From Haloferax marisrubri (lineage in GTDB: Archaea; Halobacteriota; Halobacteria; Halobacteriales; Haloferacaceae), in the NCBI RefSeq assembly GCF_001469875.2, contig NZ_LOPW02000017.1, positions 313,908 through 377,907 on the forward strand: 64,000 nucleotides of DNA, read 5' to 3'. Under the pieces are notes generated by a model, which saw only the letters and a program-made list of their open reading frames with translations, was not told where the DNA came from and did no database searches. Both the position numbers and the translations under genes were made by a program. This document shows, in pieces, positions 15,733 to 25,121 of this stretch (the first letter of the stretch is position 1; every line of letters begins with the position of its first letter).

Positions 15733-17394
15733 TCACTCGTCCGACGGGGCCTCCTCGTCGGGCGTTTTGCCCTCGATGAGCGACGAGTCGTCGTACTGAT
15801 CGCGGAGCACCTTCTTGTCGAACTTGCCGGTCGCGGTCTTCGGCACCTCCTCGATGAAGACGACCTCGTCGGGAGCCCACCACTTCGGGAACTCGTCTTC
15901 GACGAGCGCGACGAGTTCGGTTTTGAGCGCGTCCTCGTCGACGCCGCCCTTCGGGACGATGAACGCCACGGGGCGCTCCTGCCAGCGCTCGTGGGGGACG
16001 CCGATGACGGTCGCCTCGGCCACGTCGTCGTGGGCCATGATGCTGTTTTCCAGTTCGAGCGACGAAATCCACTCGCCGCCGGATTTGATGACGTCTTTCG
16101 CCCGGTCGACGATTTGGACGTAGCCGTCTGCGTCCACCGTGACCACGTCGCCGGTCTTCAGCCAGTTGCCCTCGTAGTCCTCCTCGTTCGCGTCGGGGCG
16201 CTCGAAGTACTCGGTCGTCACCCACGGCCCGCGCACCCACAGTTCCCCGAAGTCCTCGCCGTTCCACGGGACCTCGTTCCCGTCGTCGTCGACGACGCGC
16301 ATCTCCAGTCCCGGCGCGAGCAGGCCCTGCTTGGCGCGCTTTTCGTACTGCTCTTCGGCGGGGAGGTCCTCCATCCCCGGCTTGAGGTGGGCGACGGTGC
16401 CGACCGGCGACATCTCCGTCATGCCCCACGCGTGGAGCACGTCCACGTCGTGTTCCTCGTCGAACCGGCGGATGACCGACTTGGGCGCGGCCGACCCGCC
16501 GATGATGATGCGTTCGAGCGACGAGATGTCCGCGTCGTGCTCGTCGAGGTAGTCGAGCAGGCCGAGCCACACCGTGGGCACGCCCGCGGTCATCGTCACG
16601 CCCTCCTCCTCGATGAGTTTCGCGAGGTCCTCGGGCGTCGGCGACGGGCCGGGATAGACGTGTTTCGCGCCCGCCGCGGTCGTCGAAAACGGCAGGCCCC
16701 ACGCGTTGACGTGGAACATCGGCACGACCGGCATGATGACGTCCTCCGCGCCGATGTCGAGGCCGGACTTGGGGAGCGTCGCCATCGTGTGCGCCCACAG
16801 CATCTGCTGGGAGTACTCGACGCCCTTCGGCTCGCCGGTCGTCCCCGAGGTGTAGCACATCCCCGCCGGCTGGTCCTCCGGGAGGTCCGGCCAGTCGTAC
16901 TCGTCGGGGTAGTCGGCGACGAACGACTCGTAGTCCGTCACCGGGGACAGCCCCACGTCGTCCGGCACCTCGGAGGCCATCACGACGAACTGCTCGACGG
17001 AGGCGAAGGCGTCCTCGTCGACCGCGCCGGCGAGTTTCGGCGCGAGCGACGGGTCCACGAAGATGATGCGGTCTTCCGCGTTCTCGACGATGTACTGGAT
17101 GTGGTGGTCGGGCAGAAGCGGGTTGATGGTGTGCAACTGCGCGCCCATCGAGGGCACGCCGAAGTACGTCTCGAAGTGCCGGTTGTGGTTCCAGCAGAAC
17201 GTCGCCACCCGGTCGCCGTCGCCGATGCCGGCGTCCGAAAGCGCCCCCGCGAGCTGTGCCACGCGCCCCTCGTACTCCGCGTACGTGTAGCGTTCCAGCC
17301 CTTCGGCGGTCCGAGAGACGATTTCGCGGTCCGGAAAGAGCTTACCCGCGCGCCACAGGAACGGCCGAAGCGTCTGGTTGGTAGCACCTACCAT
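15733..17394 (-). CDS. Long-chain fatty-acid-CoA ligase (AMP-forming)
   Basis: A 553-residue ANL-superfamily ligase that activates a carboxylic acid to its CoA thioester through an acyl-AMP. The P-loop-like motif YTSGTTGEPKGVEYS, the HAWGMTEMSP adenine motif, LKTGDVVTVDADGYV, and the C-terminal lysine motif KTATGKFDKKVLRD are all intact. Similarity of the first 60 residues (FLWRAGKLFPDREIVSR) suggests the medium/long-chain class. It would supply substrates for the neighbouring acyl-CoA dehydrogenase. The substrate is not determined. Confidence 0.93.
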   Translation of the reverse strand: MVGATNQTLRPFLWRAGKLFPDREIVSRTAEGLERYTYAEYEGRVAQLAGALSDAGIGDGDRVATFCWNHNRHFETYFGVPSMGAQLHTINPLLPDHHIQYIVENAEDRIIFVDPSLAPKLAGAVDEDAFASVEQFVVMASEVPDDVGLSPVTDYESFVADYPDEYDWPDLPEDQPAGMCYTSGTTGEPKGVEYSQQMLWAHTMATLPKSGLDIGAEDVIMPVVPMFHVNAWGLPFSTTAAGAKHVYPGPSPTPEDLAKLIEEEGVTMTAGVPTVWLGLLDYLDEHDADISSLERIIIGGSAAPKSVIRRFDEEHDVDVLHAWGMTEMSPVGTVAHLKPGMEDLPAEEQYEKRAKQGLLAPGLEMRVVDDDGNEVPWNGEDFGELWVRGPWVTTEYFERPDANEEDYEGNWLKTGDVVTVDADGYVQIVDRAKDVIKSGGEWISSLELENSIMAHDDVAEATVIGVPHERWQERPVAFIVPKGGVDEDALKTELVALVEDEFPKWWAPDEVVFIEEVPKTATGKFDKKVLRDQYDDSSLIEGKTPDEEAPSDE

Positions 17395-17482
17395 ACTGTC
17401 CTCTTGCGGTAAAACATAATGATTGTTTGGACACGACTCGGCGAGACGCGGGCTGTGGGTTTGGTTTCACCCGCGGGCGCGT

Positions 17483-19441
17483 TCACTCCTCGTCGCGGTC
17501 GGGAACGAGTTCGTCGCCGCCACCGCTGTCGCCCGTGTCTCCCTCCACGCGCTCGGCGTCGCTGCGTTCGTCTTCGTCGGCTATCGTCTCGTCGCCGTCG
17601 TCTCCGTCGCGTTCCGCGTCCGCGACGGTCGCGTCGCCCTCGGCGTCGTCGATGGCGGCCTCGTCGGCGTCGCTCGCGGGCGTCGTCTCGCCGGATTCGG
17701 CCTCGGAGTCGTCGGTCTCGTCGTCGTCGGTCTCGTCGTCGTCGCCGTCATCGCCGTCGTCGTAATCGGCCGCGCGCTCCGGTTCGGCCTCCGCGACGGG
17801 CTTGGCCGCGACCAGTCGCTCGCGGACCGCCTCGCGGTCGATGGTCCCCGAGACGGTCCGCGGGAGTTCGTCCGCGGTCTCGACCAGTCGCGGGCATTTG
17901 AACCCGGCGAGCCGCTCGCGGCAGAAGGCGTCGAGGTCCTCGTCGTCCGGGGGGCTCTCCGGGTCGGCGGGGACAATGAGCGCGGCGACGCGCTCGCCCC
18001 ACTCGGAGTCGGGGACGCCCAGCACGACGGCGTCGTCCACGTCGGGGTGGTCCCGCAGGACCGCAGCGACCTCGCCGGGGTCGACGTTCTCGCCGCCGGT
18101 GATGATGCGGTCGTCCTTCCGGTTCAAGACGTACAGGAGGCCGTCGTCGCCGCGGTAGCCGATGTCGCCGGTCCGGAGGCCGGCGTCGGTGAAGGCGTCC
18201 GCGGTCGCCTCGGGGTTCCGGTAGTAGCCGGGCGAGACGGTCGGTCCCGCGACGACGAGTTCGCCCGGCGTGCCGGGTTCGACGGCGGTGCCGTCCTCGT
18301 CGACGACCCAGAGGTCTGTGAAAAACAGCGGTCGCCCGACGGTCCCCAGGTCGGCGAACGCCTCGTCGGGGGTCGCGGTGGCGACCTGCGAGGCCGTCTC
18401 GGTCATGCCGTAGGTCGGGTAGACCGGCACCGAGTAGTTCCGACAGCGCTCGACGAGTTCGTCGGGCGCGGGCGCGCCGCCGAGGAGCACCACGCGGAGC
18501 GAGTCCGAGAGCGTCCCCCTGCTGTCGAGCATCCGCTTGAGCATCGTCGGCACGAGCGAGACGCCCGTCACGTCGTACTTGCCGATGTCGTCGGCCGCGC
18601 CGCCGGCGTCGAACCCCTCGCGGAGGACGATTGTCGTCCCGTACAGCGGGCCGCGGAGAATCGGGCCGATGCCGCCCATGTGGTGCAACGAGAGCGTGAC
18701 GAGCCATCGGTCGCCCGGCGAGATGCCGAGTCGGAACGCCCCGGCGACGGCGTTGGCGAGCAGGTTACCCATGGTGAGTTTCACGGCCTTCGGCGTCCCG
18801 GTCGTCCCCGAGGTGAAAAGCAGGAGCATCGTCTCCGAGAGCGACCAGCCCGCGGGCTCGACCCGCTTCGGCGCGATGGACGAGAGGTTGATGACGCCCT
18901 CCCAGCGCGGGTCGTCCACGGAGACGACGGGCACGTCGGTCGTGGCCTCGACCGCCGTCGATTCGGTGGACTCGCCGCAGACGAGCGTCGTCACGTCCGC
19001 GAGTTCGACGTTGCGGCCGACCTCGTCGGGGGTGAGCCGGTCGCTGAGCGGGACGAGCACCGCCCCGAGCCGCGTCGCGGCGTGGATGAGTCGGACGTAG
19101 TCGATGCCGGGGTCCAAGACGACGCCGAGGTGGTCGCCGGCCTCGACGCCGAGCGCGGCGAGTTGCCCGGCCGTCTCGTCCACGAGCGCGTCGAGTTCGC
19201 GGAAGGTCCACGAGTCGCCGGTCGCGGCGTGGATGAGCGCCCGGCGGTCGGGCGTCGCGGCGACCCGGTGGGAGAGCCAGTCGCGCATCGGCCCGGCGAA
19301 CCCGCGGCCTCCGGCGTCGGTGTCGTTCGCGGCGGCGTCGCCATCGTCGCCGGTCGAACCGTCACCTGCGGCTGTGTCGTCGGGTGTCTCGTCCGCGAGC
19401 GCGTCGTCGTCGGCCGTGTCGTCGGGGGAGTCTCCCGTCAT
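17483..19441 (-). CDS. menE: MenE-like AMP-forming acyl-CoA ligase with long acidic tails
   Basis: A 652-residue ANL-type ligase, about 150 residues longer than usual MenE. The catalytic core (about 50-545) has LLFTSGTTGTPKAVKLT, YPTYGMTETASQ, RTGDIGYRGDDGLLYV and PRTVSGTIDREAVRE, and is closest to o-succinylbenzoate-CoA ligase of menaquinone synthesis. It is flanked by an N-terminal 48-residue Asp/Ala/Thr/Gly segment and a C-terminal run of about 100 residues made mostly of D, E, A and G, both presumably disordered. M52 could be an alternative start. The gene begins three bases after the methylmalonyl-CoA epimerase stop. The MenE assignment is by similarity; other men genes are not in the window. 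Confidence 0.82.
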   Translation of the reverse strand: MTGDSPDDTADDDALADETPDDTAAGDGSTGDDGDAAANDTDAGGRGFAGPMRDWLSHRVAATPDRRALIHAATGDSWTFRELDALVDETAGQLAALGVEAGDHLGVVLDPGIDYVRLIHAATRLGAVLVPLSDRLTPDEVGRNVELADVTTLVCGESTESTAVEATTDVPVVSVDDPRWEGVINLSSIAPKRVEPAGWSLSETMLLLFTSGTTGTPKAVKLTMGNLLANAVAGAFRLGISPGDRWLVTLSLHHMGGIGPILRGPLYGTTIVLREGFDAGGAADDIGKYDVTGVSLVPTMLKRMLDSRGTLSDSLRVVLLGGAPAPDELVERCRNYSVPVYPTYGMTETASQVATATPDEAFADLGTVGRPLFFTDLWVVDEDGTAVEPGTPGELVVAGPTVSPGYYRNPEATADAFTDAGLRTGDIGYRGDDGLLYVLNRKDDRIITGGENVDPGEVAAVLRDHPDVDDAVVLGVPDSEWGERVAALIVPADPESPPDDEDLDAFCRERLAGFKCPRLVETADELPRTVSGTIDREAVRERLVAAKPVAEAEPERAADYDDGDDGDDDETDDDETDDSEAESGETTPASDADEAAIDDAEGDATVADAERDGDDGDETIADEDERSDAERVEGDTGDSGGGDELVPDRDEE

Positions 19442-19444
19442 CGC

Positions 19445-19828
19445 TTAGTGCGAGACGAACTCGACGAGGACGCCGCCCGTGGATTTAGGATGGAGAAAGG
19501 CGACCTCGTGGCCCCACGCACCGGGGCGCGGTTCCTCGTCGATGCGGTCGATACCGGCGGCCTCGGCGGTCCGGAGCGCGCCCTCGATGTCGTCGGTCTC
19601 GATGGCGACGTGGTGGATGCCGCCGCCGCGCTTGTCGAGGAACTTCGAGATGGCACCCTCCTCGTGGGGTTCGAGCAGTTCGAAGTAGCCGTTTTCGAGT
19701 TCGAGGAAGACGACCGACATGCCGTCGAACGTCTCCTCGTGAGCCACGGGCGCGTCGAACAGCTCCGCGAACAGCGCGGCCAGCCCGGCGGCGTCGGGGG
19801 TGGCGATTCCGACGTGGTCGAAATGCAT
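19445..19828 (-). CDS. mce: Methylmalonyl-CoA epimerase
   Basis: A 127-residue VOC-fold protein that interconverts (R)- and (S)-methylmalonyl-CoA. Metal ligands are expected at the first-strand His (MHFDHVGIATPD), the mid-protein His in GIHHVAIETDD, and the late glutamates near VLVEF. It is full length for the family. The start ATG 19828 fits a TTTATC element at 19853-19858. It heads a two-gene unit with the MenE-like ligase and works with the mutase gene at 21395. An extended frame upstream on the same strand is antisense to the YbjQ gene. Confidence 0.93.
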   Translation of the reverse strand: MHFDHVGIATPDAAGLAALFAELFDAPVAHEETFDGMSVVFLELENGYFELLEPHEEGAISKFLDKRGGGIHHVAIETDDIEGALRTAEAAGIDRIDEEPRPGAWGHEVAFLHPKSTGGVLVEFVSH

Positions 19829-19852
19829 GCCTCCAGTTCGTCGGGCGCAACG

Positions 19853-19858
19853 GATAAA
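19853..19858. promoter_or_regulatory. Shared TATA-like element between two divergent genes
   Basis: The only AT-rich element in the 54-bp gap (GGATAAACC; minus strand TTTATC) is centred 27-28 bp from both the epimerase ATG (19828) and the YbjQ-family ATG (19883). One element may therefore serve both directions. Confidence 0.5.
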
Positions 19859-19882
19859 CCCAGACGGTTCGATAGTCATGTC

Positions 19883-20251
19883 ATGATAGTAACCACAACG
19901 GAGTCGGTCGTCGGCCGCGACATCGAGGAGACGCTGGGTGCCGTCCGCGGGAACACGATTCGCGCCCGAAACGTCGGCCGCGACATCACGCAGGGCCTCC
20001 GAAACATCGTCGGCGGCGAGCTCAAGTCCTACACCGGGCTGATGGCCGAGGCGAGAGACGAGGCGACAGAGCGGATGGTGGCCGAGGCGGAGGCGATGGG
20101 TGCCGACGCCGTCGTCGGCGTCCGGTACGTGACCGCCGAGGTGGCCCAGGGCGCGGCCGAGATTCTGGCCTACGGGACCGCCGTCACACTCGTCGGCGGC
20201 TCCGACACCGACGCGGAACCCGCGTCCGAGTCGAACGCCGACGTGGCGTGA
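19883..20251 (+). CDS. YbjQ/UPF0145 family protein
   Basis: A 122-residue protein of the YbjQ (heavy-metal-binding-domain-like) family: GRDIEETLGAVRGNTIRARN at the start, then LMAEARDEATERMVAEAEAMGADAVVGVRY and a closing beta strand YGTAVTL. The fold forms pentameric beta assemblies in solved homologues and the function is not known. An acidic C-terminal tail (TDAEPASESNADVA) is haloarchaeal decoration. It starts at the ATG that fits the shared promoter element and is followed 7 bp later by a small membrane protein gene. Confidence 0.88.
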   Translation: MIVTTTESVVGRDIEETLGAVRGNTIRARNVGRDITQGLRNIVGGELKSYTGLMAEARDEATERMVAEAEAMGADAVVGVRYVTAEVAQGAAEILAYGTAVTLVGGSDTDAEPASESNADVA

Positions 20252-20258
20252 GCCGACG

Positions 20259-20597
20259 GTGACGCCGACGTCCCGGCGCGTCGTCCGCGACCCGCGGCGG
20301 CTCGCACGCGGGTTCGTCCGACTCGCCACAACCCGAGCCACGGTCGCTGTCTTCGCCGGACTCGCGGCCGTGTGGGCAGTCGGCTTCTTCGGCGTGGTGC
20401 CGATAGAAATCTGGGTCGTCGATTACCCCGCGCTCGTGGCCGCTTTCTTCTTCGACACGCTCGCGGCCAACGAGTTCGGCGTCCGCGAGACGGCGACGTT
20501 CTACCCGGCGCTCGCCGTCTTCGGCTATCTCCAAGCGATGCTCGTCGTGGCGGTCGCTCGGGTGCTTCGGGGCCGGTTCGTCGGAGTCGGTGAGTGA
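20259..20597 (+). CDS. Small two-helix membrane protein, function unknown
   Basis: A 112-residue protein beginning with GTG, eight bases after the YbjQ stop and so probably cotranscribed. The N-terminus is basic (SRRVVRDPRRLARG). Two hydrophobic segments, about residues 28-52 (TVAVFAGLAAVWAVGFFG) and 83-103 (YPALAVFGYLQAMLVVAVAR), flank a short loop. I do not recognise a family. Codon pattern and the intact membrane helices support it as a real gene. Confidence 0.65.
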   Translation: MTPTSRRVVRDPRRLARGFVRLATTRATVAVFAGLAAVWAVGFFGVVPIEIWVVDYPALVAAFFFDTLAANEFGVRETATFYPALAVFGYLQAMLVVAVARVLRGRFVGVGE

Positions 20598-20776
20598 CGG
20601 GACAGCCGTGAAACGAGTCGGGAACGGGGAACGAAAATGAGCGCGGAAGCGCGCGTCAAGAGCGGGACGCGAGGGGCGAGCAAACCGTGAAAGACGTGCG
20701 GCGTGGGAGGCGCGCGGGAGTCGTGAGCGGGCGTGGGAATGGGTGCGGTGTGGGATTCACGGCGTCGGGTCGGGCC

Positions 20777-21061
20777 TCAGTCGCGGGTGGTCCGGGCGAC
20801 CGTGACCTCGACGGGGACGCCGGGCACGTCAACCGTCAGCATCGAGCGGTCGGCCCGGGTGACGACGGCGCGGGCGACGGCGACGATGGCGGCGACGGTG
20901 ACGGCGACCGCGAGCGACGCCACGGGGTAGGTGACGACCGCGACGACCGCGGCCATCGAGGCGAGCAGGACGGCCTGCGTCGCCAGCGAGGGCGCGGGGC
21001 GGTGATGCGAGGGGCGATAGTCGGAGACGGTACGACTGTCTCTGGAGCGTCTTCGTGACAT
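20777..21061 (-). CDS. Small membrane protein, function unknown
   Basis: A 94-residue protein with a very basic start (MSRRRSRDSR) and one long hydrophobic region (about residues 28-65, VLLASMAAVVAVVTYPVASL then VAVTVAAIVAV) that could form two closely packed helices, then a short polar C-terminal beta-like segment. The frame runs upstream to 21124 but the ATG at 21061 gives the more natural N-terminus. No family recognised. The neighbours give no functional clue. Confidence 0.55.
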   Translation of the reverse strand: MSRRRSRDSRTVSDYRPSHHRPAPSLATQAVLLASMAAVVAVVTYPVASLAVAVTVAAIVAVARAVVTRADRSMLTVDVPGVPVEVTVARTTRD

Positions 21062-21394
21062 TCGTCTGGTGAGGTGGACAATCGGATGCGATACCGGGGG
21101 CTCTCCGGTCGAAGAGCCCCGCAACGCGACGGCCGCCGCTCGAACGTCGAGCGACTGGTGGCGCGAACCTCGCGCCGACAGACGGCGGCCGGGCGTGTGA
21201 CGGGTTTAGAATGCGATAAGCGGCATCATAAGCCTCGATTGTCTCCACTCGGGGGGTGATAATAAAACTCGTTAGCCGGGCGAAAGTATAATCCTAGTGA
21301 CTAGTTGGCACGGGCCGAGACGAGCTGGGCGGTCGGACTGAGCGGAGACGGAACGCGACCGCCGGCGCTGGTCGCCCCGACTCGCGGGGCCGGC
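21062..21394. other. Intergenic region with one strong hairpin
   Basis: This 333-bp gap holds a perfect 8-bp stem (GGGGCTCT at 21097-21104, AGAGCCCC at 21113-21120, loop of 8) and an AT-rich stretch around 21245-21300. Neither is followed by a T-run typical of an archaeal terminator, and I see no gene or RNA gene. The AT-rich stretch lies downstream of the mutase gene. Confidence 0.5.
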
Positions 21395-23071
21395 TCAGGC
21401 CATGCCGGGTTCGTACTCGCCGAACTCCTCGCGGAGGACGCCGCATATCTCGCCGACCGTCGCGTAGGCCTTGACCGCCGTGACGATGAGCGGGAGGAGG
21501 TTCTCGTCGCCGTTCGCGGCGGCGCGGATGTCTTCCAAGGCGGCCTCGACGGCCTCCTCGTCGCGGTCGTCCTTCCGGGCTTCGAGCGACTCGACCTGTT
21601 TTTGCTCTTCTTCCTCGGAGACCTCCTGCACTTCGACGGTCGGCTCCTCGTCCACCTGATACTCGTTGACGCCGACGATGACGCGCTCGCCCTCTTCTAT
21701 CTCGCGTTGGCGCTCGTAGGCCACGTCCTGAATCTCCCGCTGGACCCACTGGTTTTTCACGGCGTCGAGCATGCCGCCGCGGTCGTCCACCTCGTCGAGC
21801 AGGTCGAACGCCTCGTCTTCGATGTCGTCGGTCAGCGACTCGACGTAGTAACTGCCCGCCAGCGGGTCGATAGTGTCCGCCGCTCCCGACTCGTGGGCGA
21901 GAATCTGCTGGGTGCGAAGCGCCGTGCGGACCGATTTCTCGGTCGGCAGCGACAACGCCTCGTCCTTCCCGTTGGTGTGGAGCGACTGCGTGCCGCCGAG
22001 GACGGCCGCCAGCGCCTGATAGGCGACCCGAACGACGTTGTTCTCGACCTGCTGGGCGGTGAGCGTCGACCCGCCGGTCTGGGTGTGGAACTTCAACTGC
22101 ATCGACTTCGGGTTCTCCGCGCCGAAGCGTTCTTCCATGATTTTCGCCCACATCCGCCGGGCGGCGCGGAACTTCGCCACCTCTTCGAGGATGTTGTTGT
22201 GGGCGTTGAAGAAGAAGGACAACTGGGGGGCGAAGTCGTCCACGTCGAGGCCGGCGTCGACCGCGGCCTGCACGTACTGGATGCCGTTGCCGAGGGTGAA
22301 CGCGACCTCTTGGGCGGCGGTCGAACCGGCCTCGCGGATGTGGTAGCCGGAGATAGAGATGGTGTTGAACTTCGGCGTCTCCGCCGCGCAGAACTCGAAG
22401 ATGTCCGTGATGAGCCGCATCGACGGCTCCGGCGGGAAGATGTAGAGGTTCCGCGCGATGTACTCCTTCATGATGTCGTTCTGGATGGTGCCGCGAAGCT
22501 CCTCGCGGGGGACGCCCTGCTTGTCGCCGAGGGCGACGTACATCGCCAGCAGCACGGCCGCCGGGGCGTTGATGGTCATCGACGTGGAGACCTCGCCGAG
22601 GTCGATGCCGTCGAACACCGTCTCCATGTCGTGGAGGCTGTCGATGGCGACGCCCGACTTCCCGACCTCGCCGGCGGCCATCATCGCGTCGGAGTCGTAG
22701 CCCATCTGCGTCGGCAGGTCGAACGCGAGCGACAGCCCCGACGAGCCGTTGTCGATGAGGTAGCGGAACCGTTCGTTCGTCTCGGCGGCCGTCCCGAAGC
22801 CCGCGTACTGCCGCATCGTCCAGAGCCGCCCGCGGTGCATCGTCGGGTAGACGCCGCGCGTGTACGGTTTCTCGCCCGGGAAGCCAACGTCCTCGTCGTA
22901 GTCAACGTCGGCGTCGTCGGGAGTGTAGAGTCGCTCGACGACGTTGCCGCCCGTGTCGGTCGTGAACTCCTCTTTGCGCTCCCCGAAGCGGTCGAGCGTC
23001 GGCCCCAGCGTCTCCTCTTCCCACTCGGCTTTCGCCTCCCGAATCTCTTCGAGCTCGTCGGGATCAAACAT
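21395..23071 (-). CDS. mutA: Methylmalonyl-CoA mutase, catalytic subunit
   Basis: A 558-residue TIM-barrel domain that interconverts methylmalonyl-CoA and succinyl-CoA. Motifs: [54 protein letters not shown] and the substrate-pocket [17 protein letters not shown]. The cobalamin-binding domain (DxHxxG) is absent; as in other archaea it must be a separate small subunit, not present in this window. The C-terminal part (about 470-520) is a charged helical region ([18 protein letters not shown]). A CTTAA promoter element lies about 28 bp before the ATG. It works with the epimerase at 19445. Confidence 0.95.
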   Translation of the reverse strand: MFDPDELEEIREAKAEWEEETLGPTLDRFGERKEEFTTDTGGNVVERLYTPDDADVDYDEDVGFPGEKPYTRGVYPTMHRGRLWTMRQYAGFGTAAETNERFRYLIDNGSSGLSLAFDLPTQMGYDSDAMMAAGEVGKSGVAIDSLHDMETVFDGIDLGEVSTSMTINAPAAVLLAMYVALGDKQGVPREELRGTIQNDIMKEYIARNLYIFPPEPSMRLITDIFEFCAAETPKFNTISISGYHIREAGSTAAQEVAFTLGNGIQYVQAAVDAGLDVDDFAPQLSFFFNAHNNILEEVAKFRAARRMWAKIMEERFGAENPKSMQLKFHTQTGGSTLTAQQVENNVVRVAYQALAAVLGGTQSLHTNGKDEALSLPTEKSVRTALRTQQILAHESGAADTIDPLAGSYYVESLTDDIEDEAFDLLDEVDDRGGMLDAVKNQWVQREIQDVAYERQREIEEGERVIVGVNEYQVDEEPTVEVQEVSEEEEQKQVESLEARKDDRDEEAVEAALEDIRAAANGDENLLPLIVTAVKAYATVGEICGVLREEFGEYEPGMA

Positions 23072-23226
23072 GGTCGAAGATGTGGTTTGTCCCTACTTAA
23101 GCGTACGCGGGTCGGCGGATATCGGTCGCCATCTCCGACTGTGACGACGACCGCGAGCGTGGCGAGCGAACCCGCGAACGCGGCCGCGGCGACCGATTTT
23201 ATGTCGCTCGCGCGCCCTGCTTCGCC

Positions 23227-23895
23227 ATGGACATCCTGACCGACGAGACGCGGCGGTTCCTCGCGGCGACCGCGCCCGAACACGACGCGGTGCAGTCCGA
23301 GATGGCCGCCTACGCCGACGAGCACGGCTTTCCCATCATCGGTCCCGAGGCGGGCGGCGTCCTCCGCGTCCTCGCGCATCTCACGGACGCGACGCGGCTG
23401 TTCGAGTTCGGCTCCGGGTTCGGCTACTCCGCGACGTGGTTCGCCGAGGGCATGGCCGACGACGCCGAACTCTACCTGACCGAACACGACGCCCACGAAC
23501 TCGACATGGCGCGGGACTTTCTCGACCGCGCCGGCCTCGCCGACCGGACGACCTTCCTCGAAGGCGACGCGCTCGACCTGTTCGAGGGCGTCGACGGCGA
23601 GTTCGACCTCGTCCTTCTGGACCACCAGAAACACCGCTACGCCGAGGCGTTCGACCTCGTCTCTGACCGCGTCGCCGAAGGCGGGGTCGTCGTCGCCGAC
23701 AACGTGATGCGCGGCCCGGTCGACTTCGGCGCGCTCACCGACTGGAGCGAAGGGCGGGCCGAGGCCCTCGACGGGGCCGACGCCGACACCCGCGGCATCG
23801 CGGCGTTCCTCGACGCGGTGCGGGCCGACCCGCGGTACGAGACCATCGTCCTCCCGGTTGGAAGCGGCCTCGCGGTCAGCACGCGGGTCGAATAG
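23227..23895 (+). CDS. SAM-dependent O-methyltransferase (family 3)
   Basis: A 222-residue class I methyltransferase of the catechol/caffeoyl-CoA O-methyltransferase type. The SAM-binding glycine motif is LFEFGSGFGYSATW, the acidic ribose contact is in YLTEHDAHELDMA, and the metal-binding Asp lies in FDLVLLDHQKHRY with DN in VVVADNVMRGPV. The acceptor is unknown. It is divergent from the mutase gene and precedes the NAC gene by 81 bp. Confidence 0.88.
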   Translation: MDILTDETRRFLAATAPEHDAVQSEMAAYADEHGFPIIGPEAGGVLRVLAHLTDATRLFEFGSGFGYSATWFAEGMADDAELYLTEHDAHELDMARDFLDRAGLADRTTFLEGDALDLFEGVDGEFDLVLLDHQKHRYAEAFDLVSDRVAEGGVVVADNVMRGPVDFGALTDWSEGRAEALDGADADTRGIAAFLDAVRADPRYETIVLPVGSGLAVSTRVE

Positions 23896-23976
23896 GCGCT
23901 CGAAGTCGGCGCGCGCGCCGGCCGCCGCGCACCGACGTTCGCCACGCTTTTGAGCGCCGACCCCGACCCTTCGGGT

Positions 23977-24351
23977 ATGTTTGGAGGCGGCGGGATGAAC
24001 CCGCGAAAGATGAAGCAGATGATGAAGCAGATGGGCATCGACGTGACGGAGCTCGAGGCCGAGGAGGTCGTCATCAAGACGGCCGACGAGGAACTCGTCT
24101 TCAGCGACGCCCAGGTCACGCGCATGGACGCGCAGGGCCAGGAGACCTACCAAATCGTCGGCGAGCCCGAGACGCGCGAACTCGGTGCCGGTGACGACGG
24201 CGGCGACGAGTCCACCGAGGCCGCCGACGCCATCCCGGCCGACGACGTGGCCATCGTGGCCCAGCGCGCCGGCGTCCCCGAGGACGAGGCCCGCGAAGCG
24301 CTGGAGGCCGAAGACGGCGACCTCGCCGCGGCCATCGCGCGACTGGAGTGA
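23977..24351 (+). CDS. nac: Archaeal nascent polypeptide-associated complex protein (alpha-NAC)
   Basis: A 124-residue homologue of alpha-NAC, which binds the ribosome and emerging chains. The basic, methionine-rich N-terminus ([20 protein letters not shown]) contacts the ribosome; the NAC domain covers about 21-65 ([17 protein letters not shown]); an acidic linker leads to a UBA domain (about 88-124, [19 protein letters not shown]). I chose ATG 23977 because the family begins MFGG; a TTG nine codons upstream is open. The stop overlaps the next gene's GTG start by four bases (GTGA), coupling it to the tRNA methyltransferase gene. Confidence 0.95.
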   Translation: MFGGGGMNPRKMKQMMKQMGIDVTELEAEEVVIKTADEELVFSDAQVTRMDAQGQETYQIVGEPETRELGAGDDGGDESTEAADAIPADDVAIVAQRAGVPEDEAREALEAEDGDLAAAIARLE

Positions 24352-25073
24352 TACTCCTCGTCCACGGGGACCGGGAGTACCTCCGAGCGCCCGGCGACGA
24401 ACTCCACACCGACCTCGGGATGCTCACCGTCCCCGAGGACGTGGAAGCCGGTCAGACGCTCGAAACCCACATCGGCGAGGAGTTCCTCGTCCGCGAGCCG
24501 CGCGGCCCGGACCTCTTCAACCACTTCGAGCGCACCGGCGCGCCGATGATGCCGCGCGATATCGGCCTCATCGTCGGCCACACCGGCGTCGCGGCCGGCG
24601 AGCGCGTCCTCGACGCGGGCACCGGCACGGGCGTCCTCTCGGCGTACCTTGGTCGCCTCGGCGTCGACGTGACGACGTTCGAACGCGACGCCGAGTTCGC
24701 CGACGTCGCCCGCGAGAACATGCGACTCGCCGGCGTCGAACAGCGCGTCGACGTTCGCACCGGCGACATCACCGACGAGGTCGACGACCTCGCGGACTCG
24801 AAGTTCGACGTGCTGACGCTCGACACCGAGAACGCGCCCGAGGTCGTCCGCCACGCGCCCGACCTGCTCGTGACCGGCGGCTACGTCGCCGTCTACTCCC
24901 CGTTCGTGGAGGGCACGCGCGCGGCCGTCGAAGCCGCAAGAGAGGTTGGCCTCTCGGACGTGGAGACGTTCGAGACTATTCAGCGACATATGGACTTCAA
25001 CGACCGCGGGTCGCGCCCCTCGACCGCCGGCGTCGGCCACACCGGCTACCTCGTCTTCGCCCGCAACGAGTGA
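24348..25073 (+). CDS. trmI: tRNA (adenine-N1)-methyltransferase TrmI
   Basis: A 241-residue SAM-dependent enzyme that methylates A57/A58 in the T-loop of tRNA. A short N-terminal beta domain (1-55) precedes the Rossmann fold. Motifs: [16 protein letters not shown], then [16 protein letters not shown] and [13 protein letters not shown]. Start GTG 24348 overlaps the NAC stop. This NAC-TrmI pairing is common in haloarchaea and links tRNA maturation with nascent-chain handling. Confidence 0.93.
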   Translation: MILLVHGDREYLRAPGDELHTDLGMLTVPEDVEAGQTLETHIGEEFLVREPRGPDLFNHFERTGAPMMPRDIGLIVGHTGVAAGERVLDAGTGTGVLSAYLGRLGVDVTTFERDAEFADVARENMRLAGVEQRVDVRTGDITDEVDDLADSKFDVLTLDTENAPEVVRHAPDLLVTGGYVAVYSPFVEGTRAAVEAAREVGLSDVETFETIQRHMDFNDRGSRPSTAGVGHTGYLVFARNE

Positions 25074-25121
25074 GCGAGTCCGACGCAGTCGGGCCACGCT
25101 CTTCGACCCGTTCGCGTCGTC

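Noticed and set aside
17423-20251. 942-codon + strand open frame
   Set aside because: Most of it is antisense to the MenE-like ligase and the epimerase and exists because GC-rich haloarchaeal DNA rarely has stop codons. Only its end (19883-20251) is a real gene.
21097-21120. Strong hairpin as an intrinsic terminator
   Set aside because: Archaeal termination relies on T-runs, and none follows this stem. It is kept only as a note in the intergenic entry.
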